Source: Bacillus sp. S3
Lineage (GTDB): Bacteria; Bacillota; Bacilli; Bacillales; Cytobacillaceae
Assembly (NCBI RefSeq): GCF_005154805.1
Contig: NZ_CP039727.1
Coordinates: 2,043,501-2,107,500 of the forward strand
Reading direction: 5' to 3'
Length of the DNA stretch: 64,000 nt
Made by a program: the position numbers and the translations under genes. Position 1 is the stretch's first letter. Each line of letters starts with the position of its first letter. The notes under the pieces were generated by a model. It searched no databases. It was not told the DNA's origin and worked only from the letters and a program-made list of their open reading frames with translations. Shown here in pieces: positions 17,516-25,814 of this stretch.

Positions 17516-17707
17516 ATTTGCTTCTTCCCTTCCTACTTAAAAAATGCCAACTGTCCTATTTTAACATAATATTTACTGAACACTATTGATTAAGTTTGAA
17601 ACAATGCATTCGTTTCTTCCTTTAAATGTGAATGATTTTTGAAAGAACACATAAAAAAATTCCAAATACTGTTTAAAATACATGAATTATGGAGAATTTT
17701 ATGGAAG

Positions 17708-17724
17708 TGTGGAAATTTTACACA
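17708..17724 (+). promoter_or_regulatory. Possible GlnR/TnrA-like box upstream of ureA
   Basis: TGTGGAAATTTTACACA has the TGT...ACA dyad of Bacillus nitrogen-control sites but misses three positions of the 17-bp consensus. It sits 39 nt before ureA. In B. subtilis, ure genes are under GlnR/TnrA/CodY control, so this is plausible but unproven. Confidence 0.35.
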
Positions 17725-17762
17725 GAACAATATGAATGACAAATTTAAAGGAGACTCGGGCG

Positions 17763-18065
17763 ATGTTATTAGTACCACGTGAAATAGACAAACTGATGAT
17801 TGTTGTGGCGGCTGATCTTGCTAAAAGAAGAAGAGAAAGAGGATTGAAGTTAAATTATCCTGAAGCAGTAGCGCTTATTACTTACGAAGTGTTAGAAGGG
17901 GCACGGGATGGAAAAACCGTGGCGGAATTGATGGAATATGGCGCTAATATCTTATCACGTCATGATGTAATGGAAGGTATTGGGGATATTATTGATGATA
18001 TTCAGGTAGAGGCTACTTTTCCTGATGGAACAAAACTAGTAACGGTGCATGATCCAATTCGCTAG
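17763..18065 (+). CDS. ureA: Urease subunit gamma
   Basis: A 100-aa protein matching UreA along its whole length: [20 protein letters not shown] at the N-terminus, then [14 protein letters not shown] and a HDPI ending. It is the small structural subunit of the nickel urease (UreABC)3, which splits urea to ammonia and carbamate in the cytoplasm. The ATG at 17763 follows AAAGGAG, so the nine codons of the frame upstream are discarded. It is the first gene of the ureABCEFGD operon. A possible nitrogen-control site lies 39 nt upstream. Confidence 0.97.
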   Translation: MLLVPREIDKLMIVVAADLAKRRRERGLKLNYPEAVALITYEVLEGARDGKTVAELMEYGANILSRHDVMEGIGDIIDDIQVEATFPDGTKLVTVHDPIR

Positions 18066-18085
18066 CAATGATGGGAGGGATACAA

Positions 18086-18415
18086 ATGGAAATGGAACCA
18101 GGTCAATTGTTTTTGAAAGAGGAACCGATTATTTGTAACGAGGGTAGAGATTTATTCCGGATAAAGGTAACGAATACCGGAGATCGACCGGTTCAAATAG
18201 GTTCACACTTTCATTTCTTTGAAGTGAATGAATCCCTTAAATTTAATAGGGATGACGCATTTGGAAAACGATTGAATATCCCGGCAGGTGCGGCGGTGCG
18301 CTTTGAACCGGGTGATGAAAAGGAAGTTGAATTGGTGAGCTATGCGGGAGAACGCAAGGTTTATGGCTTTAACAATAAAACGGATGGATCTGTTGAAGGA
18401 GGGTACAACAAGTGA
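18086..18415 (+). CDS. ureB: Urease subunit beta
   Basis: A 109-aa protein with the UreB signature [19 protein letters not shown] and [18 protein letters not shown]. It forms the second structural subunit with UreA and UreC. The ATG at 18086 (MEMEPGQ) has GGGAGGG 6 nt upstream, and the earlier in-frame ATG at 18068 would add a non-family extension. It overlaps ureC by 4 nt (GTGA), indicating coupled translation and fixed stoichiometry. Confidence 0.96.
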   Translation: MEMEPGQLFLKEEPIICNEGRDLFRIKVTNTGDRPVQIGSHFHFFEVNESLKFNRDDAFGKRLNIPAGAAVRFEPGDEKEVELVSYAGERKVYGFNNKTDGSVEGGYNK

Positions 18416-20124
18416 GCTTTAAAATGACACGGAAGCAATATGCCCAAATGTATGGACCAACTACAGGGGATTCTATCCGCTTGGCAGATACAAATTTATT
18501 CATCCAAATAGAAAAGGATTTTACCACATATGGTGAAGAAGTTGTCTTCGGGGGCGGAAAAGTCATCCGTGATGGAATGGGGCAGCATCCTCTAGTAACA
18601 AGAGGGGACGGCATCCCTGATGTTGTCATTACGAATGCAGTTATTTTAGATTATACAGGGATTGTCAAAGCAGATATCGCTATTCGTGATGGAAAAATAG
18701 CCGGCATTGGAAAAGCCGGAAATCCATTGATTATGGATGGTGTGGATATTGTCATCGGGGCCTCAACAGAAATCATTGCCGGAGAAGGCATGATTGTAAC
18801 AGCGGGTGGAATCGATACACATGTCCATTTTATCAATCCCGCACAAGTAGAAGTGGCACTTACAGGAGGACTTACAACGTTAATTGGCGGCGGTACAGGT
18901 CCATCAGCAGGTTCAAGGGCTACAACCGTTACCCCGGGTGAATGGAATATTCACCGCATGCTTGAGGCAGTTGAAGGACTTCCGATTAATGTAGGGTTAA
19001 CAGGAAAAGGCCAGGCAGCAACAGAAGAACCATTAGCAGAACAAATCCGTGCAGGGGTCATTGGACTGAAGGTTCATGAAGACTGGGGAGCAACTGCTTC
19101 TGCCCTAGACTATTCGCTCCGGGTTGCCGATCAATATGACGTTCAAGTAGCACTGCATGCGGATACTCTTAATGAAGGCGGTTTCGTAGAAAATACGATG
19201 GCAGCCATTAAAGACAGGGTTATTCACATGTACCATACAGAAGGGGCAGGCGGCGGACATGCGCCTGATTTAATTAAATCGGCCAGCTTTATGAATGTGC
19301 TGCCTTCCTCCACGAATCCAACGATGCCATATACTGTGAATACGGTTGATGAACATTTAGATATGCTGATGGTCTGTCATCACTTAAATCCATCCGTCCC
19401 TGAAGATATTGCCTTTGCAGATTCACGGATTAGAAAAGAAACCATCGCAGCTGAAGACATCCTTCAGGATATGGGGATTTTCAGTATGACCAGTTCAGAT
19501 GCACAGGCCATGGGGCGAGTTGGGGAAGTAGTCATCAGGACATGGCAGGTCGCAGACAAAATGAAGATGCAGCGAGGTTCACTTAAAGGGGACGGAAAAC
19601 TTTCCGATAATAACCGGGCAAAGCGGTATATTGCAAAATATACCATTAACCCTGCGATAACACATGGAATTGCTGATTATGTGGGTTCTATTGAGGTGGG
19701 GAAAATTGCCGATCTAGTCATTTGGTCTCCCGCGTTCTTTGGTGTGAAACCGGAATTAGTAATAAAAAGCGGGTTCATTGTACACGGAATGATGGGAGAT
19801 GCAAATGCATCTATACCAACTCCTCAGCCTGTAATTAGCCGCCCGATGTATGCTGCGACCGGGAAAGCTCTGGCAAAAAGCTCGATCACGTTTATTTCAC
19901 AAGCCGCGTATGAAGGGAAGGTTCATGAAAAACTCGGGTTAGAGAAACTAATTCTGCCCGTGCATGGAATCCGCAAACTAACAAAAAAAGACATGAAGTT
20001 AAACTCTGAAACCCCTGAGCTGACAGTGGATCCTCAAACCTACGAGGTAAGAGTTAACGGGGAGCATATTACCTGTGATCCAGTAGACAAGGTGCCGATG
20101 GGGCAGCGATATTTTCTATTTTGA
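18412..20124 (+). CDS. ureC: Urease subunit alpha (catalytic)
   Basis: A 570-aa nickel amidohydrolase. All active-site residues are present at the numbers known from Sporosarcina pasteurii urease. The Ni ligands are H137 and H139 (THVHF), carbamylated K220 (GLKVHEDWG), H249, H275 ([10 protein letters not shown]) and D363 (SSDAQAMGR). The flap residues are C322 and H323 (MVCHHLNP). It hydrolyses urea in the cytoplasm. The start is GTG with AGGAGGG 8 nt upstream, overlapping the ureB stop. It should be fully functional, given that the accessory genes ureEFGD follow. Confidence 0.98.
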   Translation: MSFKMTRKQYAQMYGPTTGDSIRLADTNLFIQIEKDFTTYGEEVVFGGGKVIRDGMGQHPLVTRGDGIPDVVITNAVILDYTGIVKADIAIRDGKIAGIGKAGNPLIMDGVDIVIGASTEIIAGEGMIVTAGGIDTHVHFINPAQVEVALTGGLTTLIGGGTGPSAGSRATTVTPGEWNIHRMLEAVEGLPINVGLTGKGQAATEEPLAEQIRAGVIGLKVHEDWGATASALDYSLRVADQYDVQVALHADTLNEGGFVENTMAAIKDRVIHMYHTEGAGGGHAPDLIKSASFMNVLPSSTNPTMPYTVNTVDEHLDMLMVCHHLNPSVPEDIAFADSRIRKETIAAEDILQDMGIFSMTSSDAQAMGRVGEVVIRTWQVADKMKMQRGSLKGDGKLSDNNRAKRYIAKYTINPAITHGIADYVGSIEVGKIADLVIWSPAFFGVKPELVIKSGFIVHGMMGDANASIPTPQPVISRPMYAATGKALAKSSITFISQAAYEGKVHEKLGLEKLILPVHGIRKLTKKDMKLNSETPELTVDPQTYEVRVNGEHITCDPVDKVPMGQRYFLF

Positions 20125-20134
20125 GGTGAGATGA

Positions 20135-20593
20135 ATGTTAATTGAAAGAATTGAAACGAATATTGAACATATGGAAAAGGAAGAAATATTCCGTCGTCAT
20201 ATGGAAAAAGTTTACCTTGACAGTGACCACTTGGTAAAACGGATTCAGAGAGTTACGACAGACCATGGCAGAGAAATTGGCATACGTTTAAAAGACCAAC
20301 GTGATCTTGTTGCCGGCGATGTATTGTATATGGATGAGAAAAATATGATCGTGATTGATGTGGTCGCGGATGATTTATTAGTCATCAGCCCGCGCAGCAT
20401 CAAAGAAATGGGAACCATTGCCCATCAATTAGGCAACAGGCACTTGCCTGCCCAATTTGAAGATGATCTAATGATGGTCCAATACGACTATCTGGTGGAG
20501 GAACTATTAAAGGAACTAGATCTTCCCTATCAGCGGGAAGATCGAAAAGTGAAGCAGGCGTTCCGTCATATTGGTCATAGTCATGGATCATAA
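20135..20593 (+). CDS. ureE: Urease accessory protein UreE (nickel metallochaperone)
   Basis: A 152-aa protein with the UreE layout. An N-terminal peptide-binding domain contains [22 protein letters not shown]-terminal metal-binding ferredoxin-like domain contains [16 protein letters not shown], whose His-rich core is the nickel site. The tail HIGHSHGS adds a few histidines but not the long poly-His of some species. It delivers Ni2+ to the UreG/UreF/UreD assembly complex. It starts 10 nt after ureC, with GAGGTGAG as ribosome site, and overlaps ureF. Confidence 0.95.
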   Translation: MLIERIETNIEHMEKEEIFRRHMEKVYLDSDHLVKRIQRVTTDHGREIGIRLKDQRDLVAGDVLYMDEKNMIVIDVVADDLLVISPRSIKEMGTIAHQLGNRHLPAQFEDDLMMVQYDYLVEELLKELDLPYQREDRKVKQAFRHIGHSHGS

Positions 20594-21269
20594 ATTACTG
20601 TCATTATTACAGTTATGTGATTCAAACTTTCCTACTGGTGCCTTCAGTCATTCATTCGGACTGGAAAGTTATATCCAGGAGAATATGGTACATAATCATG
20701 AGACCTTTTTGCAATGGCTTGAAGTGTATATTTGCGAGCAGCTTATCAATACAGATGGCCTCGCCTGCAGGCTTGTATATCAGGCATTGGATGAGAAAGA
20801 TTTACAGAAGGTATGGAAGCTGGATCGATTATTGAATGTGCAAAATTTACCCCGTGAAACAAGGGAAGGTACTCAGCGAATGGGTGAACGGATGTTAAAT
20901 CTTGTTCAGACTTTATATGATATACCAAATTTCTCCGTTTATCGGAAAAGGATTGCGGCAAAACAATCATTCGGTCACCCTTCAGTTGTTTTTACCATGG
21001 TTGCCCATCATCTTAGTATTTCTAATTCAACGACGCTTTTGTTTTACTTGTATTCAGTCGTTTCTAGTCTCGTTCAAAATGCTGTTCGAGGTATTCCGTT
21101 GGGACAGACATCAGGCCAGAAAATCATTCGTGATGTACAGCCTAAATTAGTTGAAGCAGTAGAAACTGCTCTCCAACTGGAGGAAGCGGATTTTGGCACT
21201 GTTTCACCAGGAATTGAATTATCACAAATGAGGCACGAACGTGTAAATATTCGTATATTTATGTCGTAA
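20583..21269 (+). CDS. ureF: Urease accessory protein UreF
   Basis: About 228 aa and helical. The UreF hallmark [21 protein letters not shown] is near the N-terminus, and [16 protein letters not shown] near the C-terminus. UreF acts with UreD to recruit UreG and gate GTP-driven nickel insertion. The ATG at 20583 lies inside the end of ureE (11-nt overlap) with no strong ribosome site of its own, so translation is probably coupled. A TTG at 20571 is an alternative. The operon is broken after this gene by a 200-bp repeat-like insert before ureG. Confidence 0.94.
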   Translation: MDHKLLSLLQLCDSNFPTGAFSHSFGLESYIQENMVHNHETFLQWLEVYICEQLINTDGLACRLVYQALDEKDLQKVWKLDRLLNVQNLPRETREGTQRMGERMLNLVQTLYDIPNFSVYRKRIAAKQSFGHPSVVFTMVAHHLSISNSTTLLFYLYSVVSSLVQNAVRGIPLGQTSGQKIIRDVQPKLVEAVETALQLEEADFGTVSPGIELSQMRHERVNIRIFMS

Positions 21270-21273
21270 TAAA

Positions 21274-21420
21274 AGCGGAAGCGCCCTGGTCAGTGGCGTA
21301 TGGCCTGGAGCACTCCAACTGAGATAAAGGAAACACGAAGAGCCTTAAGCGATTCGATGTTGACTTATCGTAGGGCGGAGAGCGAAGGACACTAGCCGCT
21401 AGGGCGCTGGAGCCAGACAA
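21274..21420 (+). repeat. Repeat-like structured element between ureF and ureG
   Basis: A GC-rich block inside an otherwise tightly packed operon. Its ends are complementary (AGCGCCCT at 21281, AGGGCGCT at 21402) and its flanks read GCGGAAGCGCC and GGCGCTGGAGCC. From memory, similar GCGGAAGCGCC...GGGCGCTGGAGC elements are scattered in many Bacillaceae genomes. It has no reading frame of note and would be transcribed as part of the ure mRNA. Confidence 0.6.
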
Positions 21421-21470
21421 TTCTCAAAGTCGAAATTTTAATTTTTTAAAAGAGAAAGGGAAGAGTTGCT

Positions 21471-22082
21471 ATGGAACCAATTAAAATTGGCGTGGGAGGA
21501 CCTGTTGGAGCAGGAAAAACCATGTTAGTTGAAAAATTAACAAGACATTTAAATGATGAAATTAGTATGGCGGTTGTTACGAACGATATCTACACAAAAG
21601 AAGATGCTAAATTTCTTATGCAAAATGGCGTCCTTCCTGCTGATCGAATTATTGGTGTAGAAACAGGCGGCTGTCCACATACTGCCATAAGGGAAGATGC
21701 ATCGATGAATTTTGCGGCAATCAATGAATTAATTGAAAAACATCCTGATGTTGAGCTGATCTTTGTGGAAAGCGGCGGGGATAATCTTGCTGCAACCTTT
21801 AGCCCGGAATTAGTTGATTTCTCAATATACATTATTGACGTGGCACAAGGTGAAAAAATTCCGCGAAAAGGCGGCCAAGGGATGATTAAATCAGATTTAT
21901 TCATCATAAATAAAACGGATTTAGCTCCACATGTAGGGGCAAGTCTGGAAATCATGGAATCAGATACAAAAGTCTTTCGCGGAGACAAACCATTTGCCTT
22001 TACAAATCTAAAAGACGATACCGGGTTAGATAACGTCTTAGATTGGTTAAAACACAATGCATTATTAAAAGGATTGGCATAA
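21471..22082 (+). CDS. ureG: Urease accessory GTPase UreG
   Basis: A 203-aa SIMIBI-class GTPase. The P-loop is [14 protein letters not shown], the metal-binding Cys-Pro-His motif is [24 protein letters not shown] is conserved, and the guanine-specificity NKTD is in [14 protein letters not shown] hydrolysis by UreG powers nickel delivery into UreC. AGAGAAAGGGAAGAG precedes the ATG. Although 200 bp from ureF, it continues the operon and lies 1 nt before ureD. Confidence 0.97.
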   Translation: MEPIKIGVGGPVGAGKTMLVEKLTRHLNDEISMAVVTNDIYTKEDAKFLMQNGVLPADRIIGVETGGCPHTAIREDASMNFAAINELIEKHPDVELIFVESGGDNLAATFSPELVDFSIYIIDVAQGEKIPRKGGQGMIKSDLFIINKTDLAPHVGASLEIMESDTKVFRGDKPFAFTNLKDDTGLDNVLDWLKHNALLKGLA

Positions 22083-22083
22083 G

Positions 22084-22908
22084 ATGAATGACTGGACTGG
22101 TGTCTTACAGTTAGAAGCGGAAGAAAGAAAAGGGAAAACGGTCGCGAAAAAAGTCTATTTCCGGGGCGCATTTAAAGTAATGCGCCCTATTTACCATGAT
22201 GATTCTGGTCAAGCTTGTTATTATTTATTAAATCCCGGGGGCGGCTATTTAGACGGGGATCGCTACCAAATGAAGATCACATTAGGGGAAAATGCTAAAT
22301 TGACTTTAACAACACAGGGCGCCACAAAGGTTTATAAAACACCAACAGACTTTGCATACCAAGAATCAGAAATACTCCTTGGGGCAGGAAGTTACCTTGA
22401 ATATATTCCCGATCCGCTAATCGCCTATCAAAATGCAAAATATAAACAAAAAAATGTCATTCGCATGGATCGGAGTGCTACTTTTCTTTATTCAGATATC
22501 CTTACCCCTGGGTGGTCACCGGGGGGAGAGCGTTTTAGCTATAAAACTGTTCATTTATTAAATGAAATTTACATGGAAGATGAATTGGTAGTGTACGATC
22601 ACATTAAATTAAAGCCAACTGAACAAAATATTAATGGACTAGGATTTATGGAAGGTTATTCCCATTTAGGTTCAATGATGGTAATAAGTGAGCAGGCGGA
22701 TAGTACATTCCTCGATCAGTTATATACAACCTTTGATGAGAAGTCATATGATTGTAAAGTTGGACTTTCCTTACTGCCCGTAAACGGATTTACGATTAGA
22801 GTATTAGCTAATTCAACGCAAGTCATTGAAAAAATCTTTTCGGACATTCATCAAATGATTAGTTTGGAATGGTTTCAATCAAAGCCAAGCTCACTTAGAA
22901 AATATTAA
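22084..22908 (+). CDS. ureD: Urease accessory protein UreD (UreH)
   Basis: A 274-aa protein with the UreD fold signatures KVYFRGAFKVMRP, LLNPGGGYLDGDRY and TTQGATKVYKTP, plus SDILTPGWSPGGERFSY. It is the scaffold that binds apo-urease and, with UreF, conducts nickel from UreG. It follows ureG immediately. AAAGGA lies about 12 nt before the ATG, so initiation likely depends on coupling. Placement of ureD at the end of the operon, after ureG, is seen in other bacilli. Confidence 0.94.
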   Translation: MNDWTGVLQLEAEERKGKTVAKKVYFRGAFKVMRPIYHDDSGQACYYLLNPGGGYLDGDRYQMKITLGENAKLTLTTQGATKVYKTPTDFAYQESEILLGAGSYLEYIPDPLIAYQNAKYKQKNVIRMDRSATFLYSDILTPGWSPGGERFSYKTVHLLNEIYMEDELVVYDHIKLKPTEQNINGLGFMEGYSHLGSMMVISEQADSTFLDQLYTTFDEKSYDCKVGLSLLPVNGFTIRVLANSTQVIEKIFSDIHQMISLEWFQSKPSSLRKY

Positions 22909-22971
22909 GGGGGTATACGGCCTGATTTTTCTGGAAAAACTCTAAAGGGAAAAACATAAGGAGGCGATTTT

Positions 22972-23190
22972 ATGTTTGAAAACTTTGAAGTATTTCAACT
23001 TCAAGAAGGAACCGCACGGGAACAATCACATTTTTCATTGAATCTAGAAGGTCAAGATTATAAGGGAATGGTGCATGGTGGGAAAATTCATTGGTACAAT
23101 CCACATCCAAAGCAAAAGATTGAAGAAGAACATTTAAGTGCAATCGAATCGCAGGTCCATCAATTGATGAATGAACATCTTGAATCATAA
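22972..23190 (+). CDS. Small hypothetical protein, 72 aa (possibly DUF5342/YheE-like)
   Basis: An excellent AAGGAGGCGATTTT ribosome site precedes the ATG, so this is a real gene. The pattern Q-x-H-F-S-L-N-L-x-G-x-x-Y-x-G then GGKIHWYNPHP, with a helical C-terminus (AIESQVHQLMNEHL), resembles small soluble bacillar YheE-type proteins, assigned from memory. It lies 61 nt downstream of ureD on the same strand and before the operon terminator, so it is probably the last gene of the urease transcript. Any urease role is unproven. Confidence 0.7.
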   Translation: MFENFEVFQLQEGTAREQSHFSLNLEGQDYKGMVHGGKIHWYNPHPKQKIEEEHLSAIESQVHQLMNEHLES

Positions 23191-23194
23191 AAAG

Positions 23195-23223
23195 AAAGCA
23201 TCTCTTAACGGGATGCTTTTTTT
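23195..23223 (+). terminator. Terminator of the urease operon
   Basis: A 10-bp stem (AAAGCATCTC / GGGATGCTTT, one wobble), loop TTAAC, then seven T. It lies 5 nt after the 72-aa gene and between convergent genes. Confidence 0.9.
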
Positions 23224-23228
23224 CCGTA

Positions 23229-24179
23229 TTAAAATGCAGGTAATACTTTTCGGGCACCGAGGAACAGCCAGGTACAAAATACAAACGGCATGGTTAGTGG
23301 CGGAAGCCCATATGGTAAAAGCCAAGTAACAATACTTGCTGTAATCGGGACGGTAATACATGCAGCAATTGTTCCAAAAATAAGACCAGTCTTATGATTA
23401 TCATTAAAAACAAGAGAAACCGCAATAATTGTTAAAATGGCATTATATCCGTAAAGTCCCATGAAAATCAAACTGTGTTCCCCGCCAAGACCATACGATG
23501 TTACTAACGCCGCAAGATTGCCCACTATGGCATAAAGTCCAATCCTCCAACCTGCCCAAAACAGTGCAATAAAAAGCAGAATTCCGGAAACAGAATGGTC
23601 GAGAAAGAAAACTTGGCCGATTCCATTGACGGCCCCATCCAGCCAATTTGCCTCACCTTTAATATTAAGAGTCCAATTGGATAATGATTGGGGCGTAAGG
23701 TCTGGGCTTAATTGGAAAGATGTCAACCTGTAAGTGGTTAATAGAAAAAACCAAGTCAGGATAATATAGGGAAAAGTAAGAATGGGTACGCCTGTCTGCC
23801 GCATGAAATGGATCATCGCTGCAGTAAAGAATGCCGTGATAGCTGCTCCAATAAGCGCAATAATCCAACGATCATCACCGCTTAAAAATAAGTACAGAGC
23901 CATTCCTGTTAGAACTGAGTTATATCCAAATATCCCTTGATTTACACTATTTGGATCCGCCTTGCCAATTTTCGCAATTAACGTTCCGATCAATGCTGAG
24001 AAAAGGGTGATTAAACCTAAGGGAACAGAGGCAACGGATACTGCTGCAAAAATAATAAACCCGGAAACAGCATTCTCAACTAAGACTACTTGTGAAATTC
24101 CTTTGAGGGCAGTTACCATTAACCAGGTCAATGTTTCCCTGTTTATTACCCTGCTAAGATTGTTATGAATGATCACCAC
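23229..24179 (-). CDS. Urea transporter (UT family)
   Basis: A 316-aa membrane protein with the UT-family internal duplication. The paired motifs are GYNSVLTGMAL (first half) and GYNAILTIIAV (second half), and TFPYIILTWFF with TMPFVFCTWLF. UT proteins are channel-like and let urea cross the membrane down its gradient, feeding cytoplasmic urease. It is encoded convergently with the ure operon, which explains its role. The start is one of two adjacent GTG codons (24179 or 24176) just after AAAAGGA. The second has the better spacing. Confidence 0.9.
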   Translation of the reverse strand: MVIIHNNLSRVINRETLTWLMVTALKGISQVVLVENAVSGFIIFAAVSVASVPLGLITLFSALIGTLIAKIGKADPNSVNQGIFGYNSVLTGMALYLFLSGDDRWIIALIGAAITAFFTAAMIHFMRQTGVPILTFPYIILTWFFLLTTYRLTSFQLSPDLTPQSLSNWTLNIKGEANWLDGAVNGIGQVFFLDHSVSGILLFIALFWAGWRIGLYAIVGNLAALVTSYGLGGEHSLIFMGLYGYNAILTIIAVSLVFNDNHKTGLIFGTIAACITVPITASIVTWLLPYGLPPLTMPFVFCTWLFLGARKVLPAF

Positions 24180-24310
24180 TCCTTTTCAGGGCATTCAAAG
24201 ATTTTGGAAAAAAATCAATGATCGTAAATGGTATTGCAATCAAATTTCTTTATTAAATTTCCCAATTGCATGAAAAAGTATGACTGATAGATGAGAAATT
24301 TAATGTTTTC

Positions 24311-24338
24311 ACTGAAATCAACAATTATACATAAGATA
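24311..24338 (+). promoter_or_regulatory. Sigma-K-type promoter before the first GerP-like gene
   Basis: AC (24311-24312), a 17-nt spacer, then CATAAGATA (24330-24338) is an exact match to the late mother-cell consensus AC-N17-CATANNNTA. The predicted leader is about 30 nt before the ATG at 24376. Confidence 0.7.
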
Positions 24339-24375
24339 CCTCATAATGACGAAGTGAGAATGGGAGGAAAAATGT

Positions 24376-24624
24376 ATGCCTTCTGTCATTAATTTAGGAA
24401 TTATGAATATTAATTCTCCCCAGCCGAATGCGGCCATTTTTGTTGGTGAATCGATCGTGACTGGTATGGATGGTAACAGAAAATATAATTTGGGATTTGG
24501 CGGACTGTATGGTGCTTTTAATGTTGTTGGAGGGAATATCAGTAATAATATCGACAGCTTTGAAATGATTGATGGGGTAATCTTTGACCAAGATTTTAAA
24601 CCAAATGTAGGCTCCAATGTTTAG
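24376..24624 (+). CDS. GerPA/GerPF-like small spore protein, 82 aa
   Basis: An 82-aa Asn/Gly-rich protein with GGGAGG upstream. It has the layout of GerPA/GerPF spore-germination proteins. These have an N-terminal strand (INLGIMNINS), the motif NAAIFVGESIVTGMDGNRK, then a Gly/Asn-rich middle (GFGGLYGAFNVVGGN). It ends in an acidic tail (IDGVIFDQDFK). GerP proteins sit in the spore coat and help germinants cross it. The same pattern recurs in the second half of the 25293 gene. Sigma-K control is supported by an exact consensus match upstream. Family membership is judged by pattern, so a broader paralogous spore-surface family is also possible. Confidence 0.7.
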   Translation: MPSVINLGIMNINSPQPNAAIFVGESIVTGMDGNRKYNLGFGGLYGAFNVVGGNISNNIDSFEMIDGVIFDQDFKPNVGSNV

Positions 24625-24646
24625 AAAAAAATGCAAAAAAAAATCC

Positions 24647-24910
24647 TTAATTAGGACTCTGATTTTCATGTGAGTTCTCTTTTTTTTGTTTCAGTTTCAT
24701 TGGACTTGCCTCGTAATTTGTTAAGGATGCATTTGTATGTGCAAAGTTGTTTCGATCCCCATGAATATTCCCTAAGCCTTGGTTATGTTTTTTACTGCTT
24801 TTAAAGTCTTCGATAAAATTGTTACCCATGCTAAAACAAGATGCTTCCGATATACTCCCAATTTTAATCGTGCCAATGTGAAAAGTGGGAGAAAGAATAG
24901 GGGATGTCAT
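24647..24910 (-). CDS. GerPA/GerPF-like small protein, 87 aa
   Basis: An 87-aa protein with a strong GGGGAGGAG ribosome site 9 nt before the ATG. It shares the family pattern: beta-strand FHIGTIKIGSISEASCFSMGN, then KKHNQGLGNIHGDRNNF. The C-terminal tail is short, basic and Asn/Glu-rich (KLKQKKENSHENQSPN) and lacks the acidic IDxxxxDQD ending of its relatives. It starts 3 nt after the stop of the 66-aa gene at 24914, so the two form a small minus-strand operon. A spore-coat role is inferred from similarity and from its neighbours. Confidence 0.65.
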   Translation of the reverse strand: MTSPILSPTFHIGTIKIGSISEASCFSMGNNFIEDFKSSKKHNQGLGNIHGDRNNFAHTNASLTNYEASPMKLKQKKENSHENQSPN

Positions 24911-24913
24911 GAA

Positions 24914-25114
24914 TTAATTCTCCTCCCCATTTTCTTTGTTTTTGATCCATTTGTTCTTGGTAAACCGATTTTCATTACCGGAAATGGTTCCAACTACTTC
25001 GTCCAATACACTTTCGTGACGAAATTTCTTATGAGTATTTTGTTTTCCAATGAAAATACCTGATGTATTATTCAATTTATTAACTGAAACATGATCAAAT
25101 GTAATTTTAATCAT
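24914..25114 (-). CDS. GerPA/GerPF-like small protein, 66 aa
   Basis: A 66-aa protein with AAGGAG 10 nt before its ATG. The pattern VSVNKLNNTSGIFIGKQN followed by VVGTISGNENRF matches the first half of the two-domain protein at 25293 (CGIFIGERN...GNISGTSN). The tail is Lys/Asn/Glu-rich. It is first in a two-gene minus-strand unit with the 87-aa gene. A sigma-K-like site is not clear upstream; the best candidate lacks both the leading C and the AC element. Confidence 0.65.
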   Translation of the reverse strand: MIKITFDHVSVNKLNNTSGIFIGKQNTHKKFRHESVLDEVVGTISGNENRFTKNKWIKNKENGEEN

Positions 25115-25201
25115 TCCAAGAATTCTCCTTCGCCATTTTTACTAACGTATTCAATTAGTGGGCGAATGACACCATTTTTATTATTTGATTAGGCATTTAT
25201 C

Positions 25202-25229
25202 ACAATCCAGGGTCGATGCACATAAAATA
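25202..25229 (+). promoter_or_regulatory. Sigma-K-type promoter before the two-domain GerP-like gene
   Basis: AC (25202-25203), exactly 17 nt, then CATAAAATA (25221-25229): a perfect AC-N17-CATANNNTA match, 64 bp upstream of the ATG at 25293. Confidence 0.7.
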
Positions 25230-25292
25230 CATGAGGCTAAAAGTGGATGGAATAATTGTTACCAAAAATAATCAAAACGTGGTGGGCCATTT

Positions 25293-25805
25293 ATGTTGAA
25301 AACGTCACATTTTCATTTCACAGGAGATCTAAATGTGCAAACAATGCAAAGACAATGTGGGATATTTATTGGGGAACGAAATAATGCCGTTGGCTGGAGT
25401 TCTCATGGGAAAGAAAACAGTGTTATTGGAAATATTAGCGGCACGTCCAATATCCTTTTAAACAATATCTCAATCTTGAATGATCCTGATTTTATTGACA
25501 CACCAATTGATGATCGAGATATTAATATTTCTTTTGAATCAAACGGGGAAGATGGCCATATAACGAACCTGGATATGGAGAGTTTAAACGTTAATACGAT
25601 GTATCAAAATAGTGCAGTATTCGTTGGAAAGGGGCATGTGACTGGAATAGATGGAAACGAAAAAGCGAACTATTCTCAGGGAGGTTTATTTGGAAACCAT
25701 AACCATTTATTAAATAACCTTAATATAAATAACGATCCAGATGTGATTGATGCCATAATGGAGGATCAGGATATTAAAATAGCTAATATTCATAAAGGAT
25801 TATGA
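25293..25805 (+). CDS. Two-domain GerPA/GerPF-like protein, 170 aa
   Basis: Two tandem copies of the small-protein pattern in one chain. Copy 1 (about residues 10-80) reads NVQTMQRQCGIFIGERN, GNISGTSNILLNN and DPDFIDTPIDDRDI. Copy 2 (about 95-168) reads NVNTMYQNSAVFVGKGHVTG, GGLFGNHNHLLNN and DPDVIDAIMEDQDI. Copy 1 is closest to the 66-aa minus-strand protein and copy 2 to the 82-aa protein, suggesting fusion of two family types. It has no signal peptide, as expected for a mother-cell coat protein. The ribosome site is weak. An exact sigma-K match lies upstream. It converges with the GerPC-like gene, 9 nt away. Confidence 0.7.
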   Translation: MLKTSHFHFTGDLNVQTMQRQCGIFIGERNNAVGWSSHGKENSVIGNISGTSNILLNNISILNDPDFIDTPIDDRDINISFESNGEDGHITNLDMESLNVNTMYQNSAVFVGKGHVTGIDGNEKANYSQGGLFGNHNHLLNNLNINNDPDVIDAIMEDQDIKIANIHKGL

Positions 25806-25814
25806 AATTTTTCG

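Noticed and set aside
21590..22171. 193-codon frame antisense to ureG and ureD
   Set aside because: It is a shadow of two certain genes on the other strand, and no ribosome site was found.
24394..24669. 91-codon frame antisense to the first GerP-like gene
   Set aside because: The plus-strand gene has a ribosome site, an exact sigma-K promoter and family motifs. The antisense frame has none.
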